Shown here: positions 39,799 to 56,477 of the stretch, in pieces
Layout of the letters: each line of letters begins with the position of its first letter
How positions within the stretch are numbered: position 1 is the first letter of the stretch
Assembly (NCBI RefSeq): GCF_002105155.1
Contig: NW_019028995.1
Coordinates: 372,001-436,000 of the forward strand
From: Lobosporangium transversale
Taxonomy: Eukaryota > Mortierellomycota > Mortierellomycetes > Mortierellales > Mortierellaceae
Length of the DNA stretch: 64,000 nucleotides
Direction of reading: 5' to 3'
Notes under the pieces: generated by a model
The model's database searches: none
Told to the model about the DNA's origin: nothing
What the model saw: only the letters and a program-made list of their open reading frames with translations
Program-made: the position numbers and the translations under genes

Positions 39799-42378
39799 TC
39801 TCCAGCATGGTCCCACAATGTTCAAAATGCCCTTCATGAGTCCCTTTACACACACAACTTTATCGAAGTATGGTGTAGAGACAAAAAGAACATTCTTCAG
39901 AGACTAGACGAAGAGGAAGAGAGAGATTTAAGGGAGCTCCAACAGCTAAATGAGGCTGAAAACAATGAGAGAGCAGATGAACTACTCACAGAAGACAATA
40001 TGTTGGAGGAGCAGCCCACTGAGGATGATGAGGATGATGACGTTGGATATATAAGTTACCTCAGTGACGTGGAAGAAGACCCCAGAGAGCCACTTGATCC
40101 CCTAAGTGTAGAACAGCGGGAGGAAAGAGAAAGAAGAGCACAGTGTTACATACAAGAGGGTATGCAGGAGTATGAAGGATACACTGAGTCTGATCGCGAA
40201 CTCCAAAAAGAATACTTGCGAGAAAATTTTGAAAAAAGAGAGCGTTTGAGAGAAAAAGAGCGCGAAGCTAACGAGAGGCATAGGCTGTGGAAAGATCCTC
40301 AAGGAAGGAAAATGTTTCAATTTCGCGACCGTTTGGAAAGAGGGAAGAGGGAGCAATGGTTGCTAAGAAAAATAGAGCAAGAGAGGAAAAAAGAAGAGGC
40401 GGAGAGAAGGAGAGTGTGGCGACGTGAACAGTGGGTGCAAGCCAAGCAAGAAGCCGCACACTCGAAGGCTATCGAAAGAGCTCGCCGTCAAGAACGCCTA
40501 CGGTTACAGGCTAGGTTTCAAAGGCTCGATGAACAAGGAAGAAGAGAACAGCGACGGCGAGCGGCTTTCAACCGAGCAAGACGTAGAGCACAAGAGCGAA
40601 ACAAGATACGTGGACGCCATGAACTCGATGAACAAGCTCTCGATAGGAGGCTCAGGACGAAAGCGCAAGAAGAGATGGACTCCTCAAGAACAAGGAATAA
40701 TAAAATCCCAGAGGGTCATCATTGGTGGTTTGGCTCCTCTGAGTGCCTAGGTGTAGAGATCCCACAGGTTGACATGGACAATATACTGCGTCAAAGAGAG
40801 AAACTATCAACGATGAGTCAGCTAACACTTTACTCCGATGGGTCCCTTGAAGAGGCAGGAAGAAGGGCGGCGCGGATGGCTTTCGGAGTGGTGGCTCAGA
40901 TAGGCCCAGAAAGCTTCTCAAATGTAGTTTCAGGTAGAGTCGATGGGTATGCTTCATCCACCAAGGCAGAGCTAGTAGGACTGTACGCAGCCATCCTAGT
41001 CAGTCCCCGTAACGTTCCAACGACTGTCTACATAGACAACATGGCGGTAGTGGTTCAGTTCAAGGACCTTGCTCAAAAGCGAGAAGCAAGCACTGAACGG
41101 CAGCGATTGCGATCCAAGTACGCAGTGTGGTGGGCAGCCATTTCGAGAGCGCTCTTTAAGCAGGGCGGGAAGGTAACTGTGAAATGGATCAAGGGCCATG
41201 CTGGGAATAGAGGCAATATAAGGGCAGACCAAGCCGCCAAAGATGCTCATTTTAGCGAAATGTGGACAATCAAAGGACTGGAACACAACGATCTGCGCTG
41301 TCACGCTATTTTCGAGAACGAGGTGGTGGAGGATGGTCTTAGACACCTGCTAAAGCTCCAATCAGCAGTGAGAACACATTACTTGTGGGCGTCTCAGAAC
41401 AGAGTCAGGAATTATATTGCAGACTGGCGAGAAGTAGAATGGAAAGCAAGCCTGCATATTCTTCACGATGGCAACACGCCTAGAGGCCTCTTCACCAGCC
41501 CAGCAGATTGTCACAAGAGAGCGCACAGAATAAAAAAGGTCCATGGTATGCTTTCTACACTCACTTATATGAGGCAGTGGCGACCGGACCTGTATGAGAC
41601 TGACATCTGCAGGGTGTGTGAACAGGAGCAGGAGGACATAGAACACCTCTGGCGATGTCCCATGACACTGGACGAGCAATTGAAAGGTTGGAAGCAGGCC
41701 ATAGAACTCATCACGAAGGATGGCAAAAGAGCATTAGTGAAGGAGAAGAAGCTCTGGGAAGACAAACAAGGGAAAACACAGGAGCCAAACCTGAATAAAG
41801 GAGGTCCCTCGTTTACACCTGTAGCCGACAACGTGATTTGGGGCTCTTTGGAAGCGATGTTCAAGGGCGTCAGAGAGATCCGACATGCAAGCACTCTGTT
41901 TGGTGAGGAAGACGTGGATATGGGACGGAGGAACGAGGGTGAGGATGCCCACTGGACTGTCCAAGACTTGTACCACGGTTTGGTGCCGAAGGAACTGATA
42001 CAAAAATGGAAGACGATCTTCAGAACCACAGCATCGATCTCAAGGTACATTGTTTGCCGCTTTGTCAAGTCAATCGCGGAACTCGGCAGGACTGAAATCT
42101 GGAACAGACGCTGCAAAGTCACCGTCAACTGGGAAAGAGACAATGGTATCACCTCTGCGAGCAAACGCGCCAGGGGACGCAACTGTGTTGGGAGGCACAG
42201 ACGTAGCAGAGGTGAATTCTTTGGCTCTCACCAGGGACAACGACGAACAGCAGATGTGAAGGCGATCAGGACTGAGGCAGACCGGCGAGTGGCGGCAAGC
42301 TACCGGCAGCAGGTGGAATTGGCGATTATGGAGCGCCTGGAAAGCTGTAAATTTTTGATGATTGAGGACAGCGGCTAA
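39799..42378 (+). pseudogene. Truncated LINE ORF2: RNase H, zinc motif and intact C-terminal domain
   Basis: One open frame enters from the junction with no start codon (first in-frame ATG at 40000) and runs to 42378. It aligns with full-length ORF2 from about residue 1140. It has a strongly charged Arg/Glu helix, RNase H with YSDGSLE, KAELVGL, YIDNMAVV and RADQAAK, and the zinc motif CRVCEQEQEDIEHLWRC. Unlike copies A and B it then continues without a break through FTPVADN, WTVQDLYHG and CRFVKSIAELGR to the C-terminus (MIEDSG-stop). It is the reference showing that the third frame in copies A and B was once part of ORF2. It lacks endonuclease and reverse transcriptase, so it is not autonomous. 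Confidence 0.82.
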
Positions 42379-42646
42379 AGGATGACCTTCGCGCACAACA
42401 GGCCAAGTAGGGAGTAGAACCGTGCCACAGGTCCTCTGGGACCAAGGAAGTCTACTCAATGCTGACGTGGTTTATGAACAGGATGTAGTACTGTGGCAGT
42501 ATGACGATGCGGCTTCGGTCGATTATTGGATACCGCTTTATTTGCGACCCCAGTAATGGGGCAACCCATTTATAGAGCTAACATCTAAATAAATCCTACA
42601 TGACCTCGTGGGTCCTTGTTATCAAAAAAAAAAAAAAAAAAAAAAA
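39799..42646 (+). mobile_element. 5'-truncated LINE of a related family
   Basis: 2.85 kb carrying only the 3' part of a LINE related to, but clearly diverged from, copies A and B. It ends AAATAAATCC..., hairpin GACCTCGTGGGTC (42602-42614), CTTGTTATC and a 24-nt poly(A). The 5' junction falls within ORF2 at a position equal to about residue 1140 of the full-length protein. Short TCTCC matches at the two junctions (39799 and 42648) suggest joining by microhomology rather than an ordinary target duplication. Confidence 0.85.
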
Positions 42647-43160
42647 TTCTCCGCTAAGGCTAAGATCGTGGGTGCACTACCCTAAGTCGCCTGGCTGGCC
42701 ACACGTCTTAGGTATATATTCCACCCCCCAGCCGAACCAGCGGTACATCTGGCAGCACATCCCCCCATCCACCCACTTGACTAGGACAGCGATGATCACA
42801 AAGTTTGACGGAGTCCAAAGTAGAAATTTCAGACCAATCCCGCAAGATTTGGGTCCACATGCCAGTGGATTTGATCGAATAGAAAAAAATTAAAAGTCGT
42901 CCTTAGCTAGAGTCGGCACGCCAGCCTCCGCGGCTTTTCACGGGCGCAACAGGCCACATCGGAAGGATGGACTTTGAGTACCGATCACGGTGTACATTGG
43001 TAGAGAAATCATGGATACGAATTGGCTCTTCACAGCCATACCGTGCGAACTTTGAGAGTTTCGCTTGTTTCATAGTTGAGGGCGATATCATTAATTTAGA
43101 GCGAGATTATGAATAAAATTCCTCACCTCTGTGGGTTCTTGTTAACACGAAAAAATAAAT
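42647..43160 (+). mobile_element. Body and tail of the second SINE copy
   Basis: About 97% identical to 31652-32165, starting TTCTCCGCTAAGG directly after the LINE poly(A) and ending in hairpin ACCTCTGTGGGT (43125-43136), TTCTTGTTAACA and an A-rich end. With 39734-39798 it forms a SINE split by the truncated LINE. Confidence 0.85.
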
Positions 43161-43194
43161 AAATAAATTAATATAATAAACGCCCTGTGCACTC

Positions 43195-43445
43195 TTTTTA
43201 CAGTAATGCCAAGGGTACTGCAGTCAGATGGCACCATGTCAAGAAGCTGCATGGTATACTACCTACCCCCAATGTCATGTAAGCTAGACAACTCCTTCTT
43301 TATCCAGATCGAGTTTGCTGTGTCTGTGCGGCTGTAGACCTTGGTGAGACCCACAGTAACATTTGGGAGGAGGCTCTGTCACGCATAGACCGCTGGGGCC
43401 ATGAAGCCACTACCGAATACAAGAAGGGCCACAAGAACATGAATC
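43195..43445 (+). pseudogene. Scrap of an older LINE (zinc-motif region)
   Basis: Translates with stops to pieces such as VRWHHVKKLHGILPTPN, DRVCCVCAAVDLGETHSNIW and RWGHEATTEYKK. These align with the HRIKKLHGMLPT...CRVC...HIW end of the LINE ORF2 in this window. Highly decayed. Confidence 0.6.
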
Positions 43446-44199
43446 TGAGATAGGCCAGCCCAGATCGGGACGTAGATTTACAAGGATTCCCATCCATCAG
43501 TGGGGTGCGTGCGATTTTAAGCACAGACTGTTACGTACCGAGGTTTGGGAGTACACCTCAGGGGCCCTTCCATTTTTATTCATAAGGTCAGAGCATTGTA
43601 TAGCGGTCATGGCGGGACCTTAATAAAAAGCCCCCACTTGGCAACAATAATAAAAACAACTTCTTGATCTCCTTGAGTCAATGTTTCAGAAAATACTTCA
43701 TTTTTAAGGAAGTAGATAAGTTTAAGAGAAAGCAATATTTCCGAAAACATCAGCACATATATACATCCATCCAGCTTTTTCGGGCTATGACTCTTCCTCA
43801 GTTGAAAAGGCTGTCATCACTCAGGACAATCACTCTCGAGAGCAGGATTTAATTCTTAGATCCGATAATTCCTCAGAATCCAATGCTCTCACTCAGAGGG
43901 AGCTCACAGTCCACGACAGCTAGGTCAGTGTTGCATATTTCACAGTACACGGGTTACATAAAAATTAATATGTGTTTCATATACAAAATAATACACAAAT
44001 GACTGTATATCATAAAAACTCGCGCGGTACGAGCATAGAAGGGACGTGGTGATTATACACGTTTGCACCATGGCTACTCTATGTATGGTGCCCGTAGACA
44101 AACTTGTAGTTACATTTAGATACGATTTTGAATAAATAGCCCATGGATGTGATGTGTGTTCCCACATCTGATTCTCACTTACTTTTGTTCTGATTACTA
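43446..44199. other. Gap between LINE scrap and chromovirus remnant
   Basis: No gene seen. TGTTACGTACCGAGG at 43529, followed by an AATAAA about 95 bp later, could be the start of an LTR, but no matching 3' LTR was found after the remnant. Confidence 0.3.
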
Positions 44200-47100
44200 C
44201 CTGTCTGTCTATAATTTTTCAGTCAGCATGAAAATCAAGCTGTCGCTGATGAAAATCCTGATTTGCGGGATAGAGTACAGGAAGTGCATAGGCTCATGGC
44301 CTTGATTGATATTTAAGGCCAGGGCTGTGACGGATTTTCGAGGATGTAGACATGGAGTTAGATCAAGATGATTTAGTTGTGGTACTAAGGAACAATGAAG
44401 TAAGACTGAAGACACTTCTTTCAGTCAGGCTGTTGCTTGCATCCAGGTATCACAAGGTAAGCAACATAATCAGGAGTGTCAACATAGACTTCAACCTCAA
44501 ATTCAATATGCTGACGAGGCTCTAGGGCAAGAAACAGGAAATTTGGGACAGTTTGGAGACTGATATCGTTTCACTAGTGGCAGAGACCAAGTACATGAAG
44601 CGTGATCTGGCCCTTCAGGACGGTGGTTCTAGACCAATTGGCCCACTTGAACCATCAGCGGTATCAAGGCCGTATGGACACGAGTTTTCACGTTAAGTGG
44701 AGTAGTTCTGAGTAAAGAATGCCTTTTAGTCTACCAGCATTTCAAGTTGTAGTATACTCCACTTGACTCAAAACCCAAAGAAGTAGACTATAGCCAGATC
44801 AGTGGCTCGAAATTCAAGGACCCTGCGGGAGGAAATGATGAAAGACTTGGCAAGGAAAGTCAGGTGCTTTCTTAAAACCTTCCAATCTTTTTATCGACGC
44901 AGCCTTTCAGGAATCCTCTTCCATAAGGTGGCCTGGATATACATATATGCTTATATCTTTAAGCAAGGTAGACAGGACAATGCTGAATTACGAAGAGTGA
45001 ATCCAAAAGTTCCCTCAATCTGAAATGACTTGGGATCGTGTCAAGGATTGTGATTACAGGATTCTAGAGTTTGACAAAATCCAACCCGATCTTATGATCG
45101 AGTAACTAGAGGTACGTCTCAAGAGCGGAGAGGCCATCCCTGGCTTCGCGGCACGGGTTTTACCGTTGATAGAGTCACCAGGCCGCATAGCATATTGCTT
45201 GTCAGATGTTGATTATCAGGCCATTAAATCTAAATACAAGTCCTTCCGGAACGTAGGTTCCATCATGAGATATTTGGAGTACCTCCAGTTGCTTCTAGGC
45301 GCGTGGCCAGGTGCAAAAATCAACCATAGTCTGAGAATAATCAAGAGGTCCGGTGGCGAACCTGCTGCCGACAAGATGTTTCAGCATGGAAAGATGGAAC
45401 AAGTCGAGAGACGAAGTTCTAAAAACAAGTGTGCTCACGTACATGGCTTAAGAGGCGATGACGGCAGCAAGAAGCAAAAGCTGTCATTCAAGCCATATAC
45501 TTATACCAAACTTTGTAAAGAGATACAGAAAAAACATGATCCTCGCCAATGCTGGTACAAAAAGATGGATGAAAAGGAGGATGTCTCGAAGAGCCGACCC
45601 AATCCAGGCAATGGTAACTTCAAAGTCATGAGTGAGGTAAATAGCTTCAACAAAACAGTTGGGGCTTTCTCTCGCATTATAGATGACACTCATTTTAGCT
45701 GATTTTAGTGACAATAAAGACGAAAGTATGTTATTTTCAAAATATTCTTCATTTTCCAACCTTAATGGTAACGATGTGTATGCATCCAAAGGCCCTACAA
45801 AGGGTGACAATCGCATAGCCTTTCCTATTTATATCATGGGGCAACCATGTACAACCCTGCCAGATCAGGGTACTACTATATCTCTTATCGCATTAGATGT
45901 AGCAGGCAATTTCAATATTATATATGATGAATTGTCTAATTCGCCATGATCAGAAAGGGCATGGACACTGCAAGTGTCATTACGTGTGACAAAGTGGTTA
46001 TCATGTAATTGAGGATCAGCTATATATCATGGACATAGAGTACTACGATTTCATCATTGACATGAATCTTTTTAGCCGATTTAGTTTTGCTGTTACCGGA
46101 ATAGCTCAACCCCAAGCGATTTTAGGAGATTTTCCTTAGGTTCCAAATGATGAGAAATCCACTGTGATTTCTAAAGAAACATCACAATGGGCAATAGATG
46201 AATTTCTTAGATGCAATTGAGCCATGTCTCCAGGCAAATGCCTATGTCGACCCAATCTCATATTGTACAAACCTGGCTGTGTTATCTCAACCATTTCATG
46301 CACAGATTGAAGCCGGCAAAGCAGTGCAGAAATGGCGGGATCCAGGGGTTAATATACTTGATCCAAAGGATAATTCGTACAATAGCTCTCTTACGATGGC
46401 AGCTAGAAGGGATCTAGAAGGCAATATCATAAAGTATAGAGTATGTCTTGATCTAAAGACACTGAATAGGTAACTAATGGGTACTGACAACTTTCTTCTA
46501 CCTTTAGTCATTGAGGTTCAACAAAAGATAGCTGGTCATAAATACTTTTCTGCCATTGATCTTTCTCAGGCGTATCACCACATGCCTGTAGCTAAGCAGA
46601 GTCAGCCACTCACAGCTTTTACATACAATGACAAGCAATACCCTTAAACCTCTCACCAGCATCTCCCAGAGAGGATTGTCTCAACTATTAGTGATCATTA
46701 TTGTGGAGTCTATGTAGATGATATTATTATTTTCTCAAGAATAATAGATGAGCATCCTGTGCATGTCAAGATCATTTTAAGCAGACTGACCGAAGCAAAG
46801 CTCATCATTGATTGAGAAAAGAGTAAGTTCCTGAGTACAGAAGTGACGTTATTGAGTTTTTGTCTAATGAACATGGTAGGAGCGTCAACACAGAAAAAAT
46901 AGCCAATGTGCGAACATGGGTATATTCTAAAATAAGATGATTCAACGATATCTTGGTCCCTTCAATTATTTTAGAGAGTACATTCCTCTCTATAGCACTG
47001 TCACTGCCCCTCTCAATTAGCTGCGTAATGCAGGAGATACATTCAAGCTAAATGATCTACATAGAAGAAGCTTCGATGCAATAAGGAATCTCATTGCCAC

Positions 47101-48040
47101 CGCACCAGTATTATCATTTCCGGACTTCAAGGCACCATTCTATGTCGCAACAGATGCTCCTAATGCGGGCATTGATGCAGTTCTCTATCAGTTATCGATG
47201 GGGCGACAATTTCGCGTTAGTGCTGATAGACGCTTGTACAAGATTCGTCATCCTAGAGGCACTACCGAATGAGGAGCCCAGTACTGTTGCTGTACGACTG
47301 TTCTAATTATTTTACATGATTGGTTTCCCCAAGATCATCCATAGCGACAACGGCACTGAATTTATCAATGGTCTTTCCAAGCTCATGAATGAAAAGCTGA
47401 AGGTAGGTCACAAACTATCCACTCCATACCATCCCAGGTCAAATGATGTAGCAGAACGGCTTGTTCAAGCCCTCAAGGATAATAATATCCAGAAACAGCT
47501 TGAAGGTCACGATGAAGCGTGGGACAAATATCAGCCCATAATTCAACTTCAATTAGATGTCAAGGCCGCCAGTTTACATGGGTTTACTCCATTCTCCTTA
47601 TTTCATGGCAGATCCTTTGCGGGTTTTCGTCTGCTGAGTCTCATCCTTTGTCTGACGAGGAGCTTAATGAGCGATTGGATTATTTAACCAATTTGGTTTA
47701 TCCAGACATAGCTGAAAAGAGTGCAGACACACAACGTAAGATGATCTCTAAATTTAATCACACCCACCGATTTCCCTCTAGGGTCATTTGCTGTGACGAG
47801 GGATCCATCACGGAAGGCAAGCTTGCACCTAAATATCATGAACTATACAAAGTCATGGCCAGAGCAGAGAGCGGTAGCTATACTTTATTAGATGCCACTA
47901 ATAGTCAGCTATTACGCAACTATGCCCCTGAGCAACTCAAATTAGTCACACAGGCACTTGATGCTTCAAGTGATGAGTCCTTTGAAGTCGAATCTATCAT
48001 CGGGTCACAACTTCACACCAAGGGGAGTGAAAATTAGGAG
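44200..48040 (+). pseudogene. Decayed Ty3/gypsy (chromovirus) retrotransposon
   Basis: Pieces in the expected order, broken by stops and frameshifts. They are gag-like sequence (44.3-45.7 kb), an aspartic-protease-like LPDQGTTIS (about 45.86 kb), and reverse transcriptase (46.2-46.9 kb) with YRVCLDLKTLNR, YFSAIDLSQAYHHMPV and YVDDIIIFS. These are followed by RNase H-like sequence (about 47.1 kb), an integrase core (47.2-47.7 kb) with LIDACTRFVIL and HSDNGTEF, and an end with LLDATNSQLLRNYAPEQLK then SFEVESII. That last block resembles the start of a chromodomain and gives the chromovirus assignment. No paired LTRs seen. Inactive. Confidence 0.78.
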
Positions 48041-48231
48041 TAAATGAATTCCATACTTAAAATATAAAAAGGATAGGAATTAGAGTCCTTAATTCCACTA
48101 TTGTGACTACCAGCTTGAAAATATATACAAACAAAGCTTTTTTTTTTTTTTTAACTACCTACATTCAGTTCATTTACTTTTCATTTTCTTTCTTACTCTC
48201 ATACTTCCTACTTTCATTTAATATACAATCC

Positions 48232-51065
48232 ATGGCTGTTGCTGAGAAACGAGTGCGTGGTTCACGTGGAAAGAAAAACAAAGGAGATAAGGATAAAGGC
48301 AAACCCAAGTATGAAGCCGAGTCAAATGATAATAAAAAGTTTCAGCGCGCACATCAAACTACCTACGATCGCAACGTGAAGGATGCTGAAAACAATGGCG
48401 GATCGATTCGTCCTGACCGTAAAGAACAGATCGACGCTGCTGCCATCTTTGGTTTCATTGATCCGGACGTTCAACAGTACTTTAAGGGCGTTGAGCAAAC
48501 CATAGACGAACTCAATTTTGAGACTGCACAGGGTAAATACATGAATAATTACTTTTCCATATTTTCTGTTGATTGAGAGACATTTGAAACTTTGCATTTA
48601 CCGACATTTTTGACTACTTGATGCCTATTATTCCTTTATATCATTGCAACACAGAGCAACAGCTTTTCTTGGAAAATGTATACACAGAAGTGCAAGGGAA
48701 GGAATTAGTCCTTGCGACCGACCATTCCTGCTCTTTGGTTCTTGAGAAATTATTAAGAGCATCAAACGACTTTCAACTTCGTGTGTTTTTCGACAAGTTT
48801 AATGGAAAGTATGTCTTTCAGACAAGAGAATCATGTACTACAGACGAATGTTTCAATTGACAGCATAGTGACCAACACCTACACTATTTACACTATAGCT
48901 TTTTGAAACTATTTACACACCGGTTCGCATCTCATGTTTGCCAGACACTAATCACATTGTGTGCAGATGCGGTTGAGAGAGAAGTCAAAAGCAATGATAT
49001 CAAATCTAAGGAAGAACACGAAGTGCCTCAGGAAGATGGCGTCTTGCTCAGCGCACAAGATATGATCTTAAATATGTGCACTCAGACTCAAGAAGAATTT
49101 ACTTCCTTGATTTCTGATCCGTTTGCCTCCCATATCATTCGTGTTATTCTTCATGTGCTTTCAGGACGTACTGTTGGTGACGATGGCACTGGAAAGGGCA
49201 ATATCAGGAGTAAGAAATCTGCAAAGTATAACGATGCTAACAATAGCAAGACTAATAATATGGGCGTGTTCCGGCCTACTCGTCTTGTCCCACCTTCGTT
49301 CAAGGAAATGTTACGTACTATTACTTCGACTATGATGAATGGGCTCAGCGATTCGGTTGTTCGCTCCCTTGCTGTCCATCAGGTGGCTAACCCTGTGTTA
49401 CAGCTGCTATTGGAGGTCCTCGCTAAAGACAATGAGATGGCAAAGGATCAGCTTGTAGACAAGTTGCTAATAGATATCACTCACGAAGAGGAATCTGGGC
49501 ACAAAAATGACGATCGTGATGCCTATGTTGAAACTTTGCTTAGAGACCAAGTCGGATCCCATCTGCTGGAGAAGATCGTACAAGTCGCTTCACCAACGTT
49601 GTTCCAAAAATTCTATATATTATACTTTCGCGGTCGTTTAGTTAAGCTCTCTTTTCATCCTATAGCCAACTATGTAATTCAGCAGCTCTTCGTTCATGCT
49701 AAGACGTCGATTCAGCTAGAGATGATGGTCGAGGAGGTACTGCCAGAGTTCGAAAGCTTTTTGAAATATGGTCGTCCAGGCGTCATTCGAGCAGTTGTTG
49801 AGGCGTGTAAAAACGTGGGTGCGTGCCATAAGGAGGTGATCAAGGGGCTCTGCACTGCCTTTCATACCAACACACCAGTGGAGCGTAAAGAATTTATCCA
49901 TGTAGTCCTGCATATGGAGACTTATGAGGCACTGATGGAGCGTCGGAAACAACAGGAGTCGATCAAGCCTAAGTTCCATCCCCAAGGCGCCGTTGTTTTA
50001 CAGCTCCTACTCCAGTACCCAGAGGAACATAGCAAAATTGTAGTTGATAGCTATTTTGCTCAAAAGGACGACTTGATGTATGCATGGACCATGGATCCCG
50101 TAGGCTCGCACGTCATTGAGGCGTTCCTGACGTCACCTACATTGAATCTCAAAATCAAAAGAAAGATTTTGAAGTCATTCTTGGGTAAATACCATTCTAT
50201 GGCTTTGGATCGGTATGGTGGCCATACAGTTGACAAATGCTGGGCAGTTTCAGACATAGATATGAAAGAGAAGATTGCCACCGAGTTGCTGGAGCACGAG
50301 CTAGAACTATCGCAGAGCTTTCATGGGAAATTCATCCTTCGCAACTGCAAGATCGACCAGTTCAAGCGCAAGAAGGAGGAGTGGTTGGAACGAGAGAAGG
50401 GTATTGAACGCAAAAGGGATATGTTCAAGGATATCCTCGGAGATGCTGTGTTGGCGACTGTTCAGGGTAAGCAAACTGCTGCGGGCAGTTCAACTGCAGA
50501 GCTTCCTGCACCTAATCCAAAGATGGCGGATCTTGGTTTCGGAGGCGGCATTGCTGGGGTCAAGACTGTAACTGAGAAGAAGAAAAAGAAATCTAAGAAG
50601 AGTTCTGAAGACCCCAATAAGGTAATATGTCACATTGCATTGTCGCCATCTTTTTTTTTTTTTTTTTTTTTTTAAAAAAAAAATATTAAGTAATTTCCCA
50701 CCAATTTATAGTTACTAATTGAGGATGATGAAGAGAATCCGCTAAAGGAGAAGTACAAGTCGGATGAAATTGACAAGTTGTTCAAGAAACGATTGCATAA
50801 CGAGAATGCCGCCAAAAAGAGTAAAGACGACAATCAAGATACTGATATGATCACAATATCCGAGAATGAAGAGACAAAGTCGGAAGATGAAGAAGTGGAG
50901 GCTCCAAAAAAGAAGAAGAAGGTGTCTAAGGATCTCGGGTCAGTTTTGGATGCCATCGATGCAACCAAAAAGAAGAAATCCAAGAAATCCAAGTCTGACG
51001 ATGGTGGGCGTAAAAAGAATAGCAAGCAAGACAAGGACAGCAAGAAGCGCAAGTTCATGTCCTGA
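48232..51065 (+). CDS. NOP9: NOP9-like nucleolar Pumilio-repeat protein
   Basis: Nop9 binds pre-rRNA through Pumilio-type repeats and is needed for 18S rRNA maturation in the nucleolus. Four exons (48232-48532, 48655-48808, 48899-50621, 50712-51065) join with matching phases to give 843 residues. The N-terminus is basic (KRVRGSRGKKNKGDKDKGK). FGFIDPDVQQYFKGVEQ and EVQGKELVLATDHSCS are typical Nop9 blocks. At least ten degenerate Puf repeats follow, with DPFASHIIRV, DQVGSHLLEKI and DPVGSHVIEAF. The C-terminal tail is acidic then Lys-rich (KKKKKVSKDLG, KKRKFMS), suiting nucleolar targeting. Intron 3 contains a poly(T)-poly(A) run. Convergent with SPC1, 184 bp between stops. Confidence 0.9.
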
Positions 51066-51249
51066 GGAGGTTCAACCTTATTAATATTTCCCCCTTCTAT
51101 ATCGTGTAATATTTAGCATTCCTGAACCAAAGTAATATATACAAAAAAATGGAAATATCTCAATGTAGACATTTCTCGGATATTTATGTAGTATTGTCGT
51201 TATAATAACTAGAAGTTGTAGACCTTTGTAATAAAATGCAGAGAGCTGT

Positions 51250-51880
51250 TCATGACAATTTTTCTTTGATATCCTCTGAAGTAGATGTCTCATGTTCTTT
51301 TGACACAGTAATTGCTGTCTTCTCTCTGCTAGGCAGCCATTTGATGGGGTTCCTGTTGAGATATGGCCAGGCAGGAATCACGAGCTACAAAATGAAATGA
51401 TTAAAGTTTAACATCTAAAAGGTTTATGGAGTTTCAAAGCTTGTGTATTTGCATCGTCTCCTACCAAAGCGGTCAGAATCACGCCCGCAGAAAAAATGTA
51501 CAGCGACACGCGAATATCCTGAAGCAAAATACCGACTATGAACCCGATTGCCTAATTAGTGGTGTGGAGGATATTTTATTCTTATTAAAGAGGGACCGAA
51601 AAAGCTAATGGTATCGTGTTAGCGATTTCCAGTCTCTTTTAGTCTTCCGTATTAGACTTACACCAAATGCTGAGATGACACCCTGGGTGATTTGTTCCGC
51701 AAGGTTTTGACCTTGAAAATCCTTTTTTTAAAAAAAAGTTTTGTTAATAGATTACGAGGACAAACCAATAAAATAACAAAAAATAATAAAAAATAAGACA
51801 TAAAATGGTTCTTTATTATAAAAAAATGGAAAGATCTTTCTTTAGCTTTTTTAATGACATACAATATGATATTCGATCAT
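51250..51880 (-). CDS. SPC1: Signal peptidase complex subunit 1 (SPC1/SPCS1)
   Basis: A small ER-membrane subunit of the signal peptidase complex, built from four exons on the minus strand: 51880-51863, 51721-51662, 51551-51465 and 51384-51250. All phases are 0 and all donors and acceptors are GT/AG, giving 99 residues. The start MIEYHI joins DFQGQNLAEQITQGV, the conserved Spc1 opening. Two transmembrane helices follow (about AIGFIVGILL and LYIFSAGVILTALLVI), then the family signature PAWPYLNRNPIKWLP. The short C-terminus is Ser/Glu-rich. The 18-nt first exon is the least certain part. Divergent from the kinesin gene, with 603 bp between the starts. Confidence 0.85.
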
Positions 51881-52079
51881 GGTAATGGAAGAAGTGTAGG
51901 GAATGAAGTGATGACCTGAAGCAACATGAACATGAGTACAGATACAACTCAAATTCCGCTAAAATTACGTTTCTAATTGCCGGCTTTATATCCTAACTAA
52001 TCGTAATTTTAGCTACTGTTGTGCTATTCGAATATCATTTCACGCTGTTCCTTTCGCACCCGCCTGGCATCCATTCTCT

Positions 52080-52380
52080 TGCTCATTACCAGCTCACTTA
52101 CTCGCTCACTTACTCGCTCACTTGCTCTCTCGCCAACATACACATTCACTCATTCACTCATTCACTCATTCACTCATTCACTCATTCACTCATTCACTTG
52201 CTCTTTATTAAGCTTGCATTCGGCTCTGTCTTTTTTTTTTTATTCTTTTTTTTTTTTCTCCATTCTCTTTGCATCTTTCTCTCCTTCTTTCTCTCACTCT
52301 CACTCTCTCTTCTCTATCTCTTCTCTCTCTCTCTTTCTCTTTCTCTTCCCTTCTCTGTCTCTCTTTTACTTTGTGCTTTA
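52080..52380. repeat. Simple-sequence and pyrimidine tract upstream of the kinesin gene
   Basis: GCTCACTTACTC repeats, then about eight copies of ATTCACTC (52143-52198), then T runs and CTCTTTCTC-rich sequence. It lies in the promoter/5' UTR of the kinesin gene. Such pyrimidine tracts are common before fungal start codons. Confidence 0.8.
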
Positions 52381-52483
52381 CGCTGGTTTTCTTATAGACT
52401 ACTTTTTTTTTTTTTTTTAATATTACCTCAAACGTCCTATCTGTTTATTCTCCATTACTCTCCGTTTAAGCTCAAACTTAGTC

Positions 52484-56477
<3,994 letters not shown>

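Noticed and set aside
43529-43640. 5' LTR of the chromovirus (starts TGTTACG)
   Set aside because: No second LTR copy or convincing end was found; could be chance.
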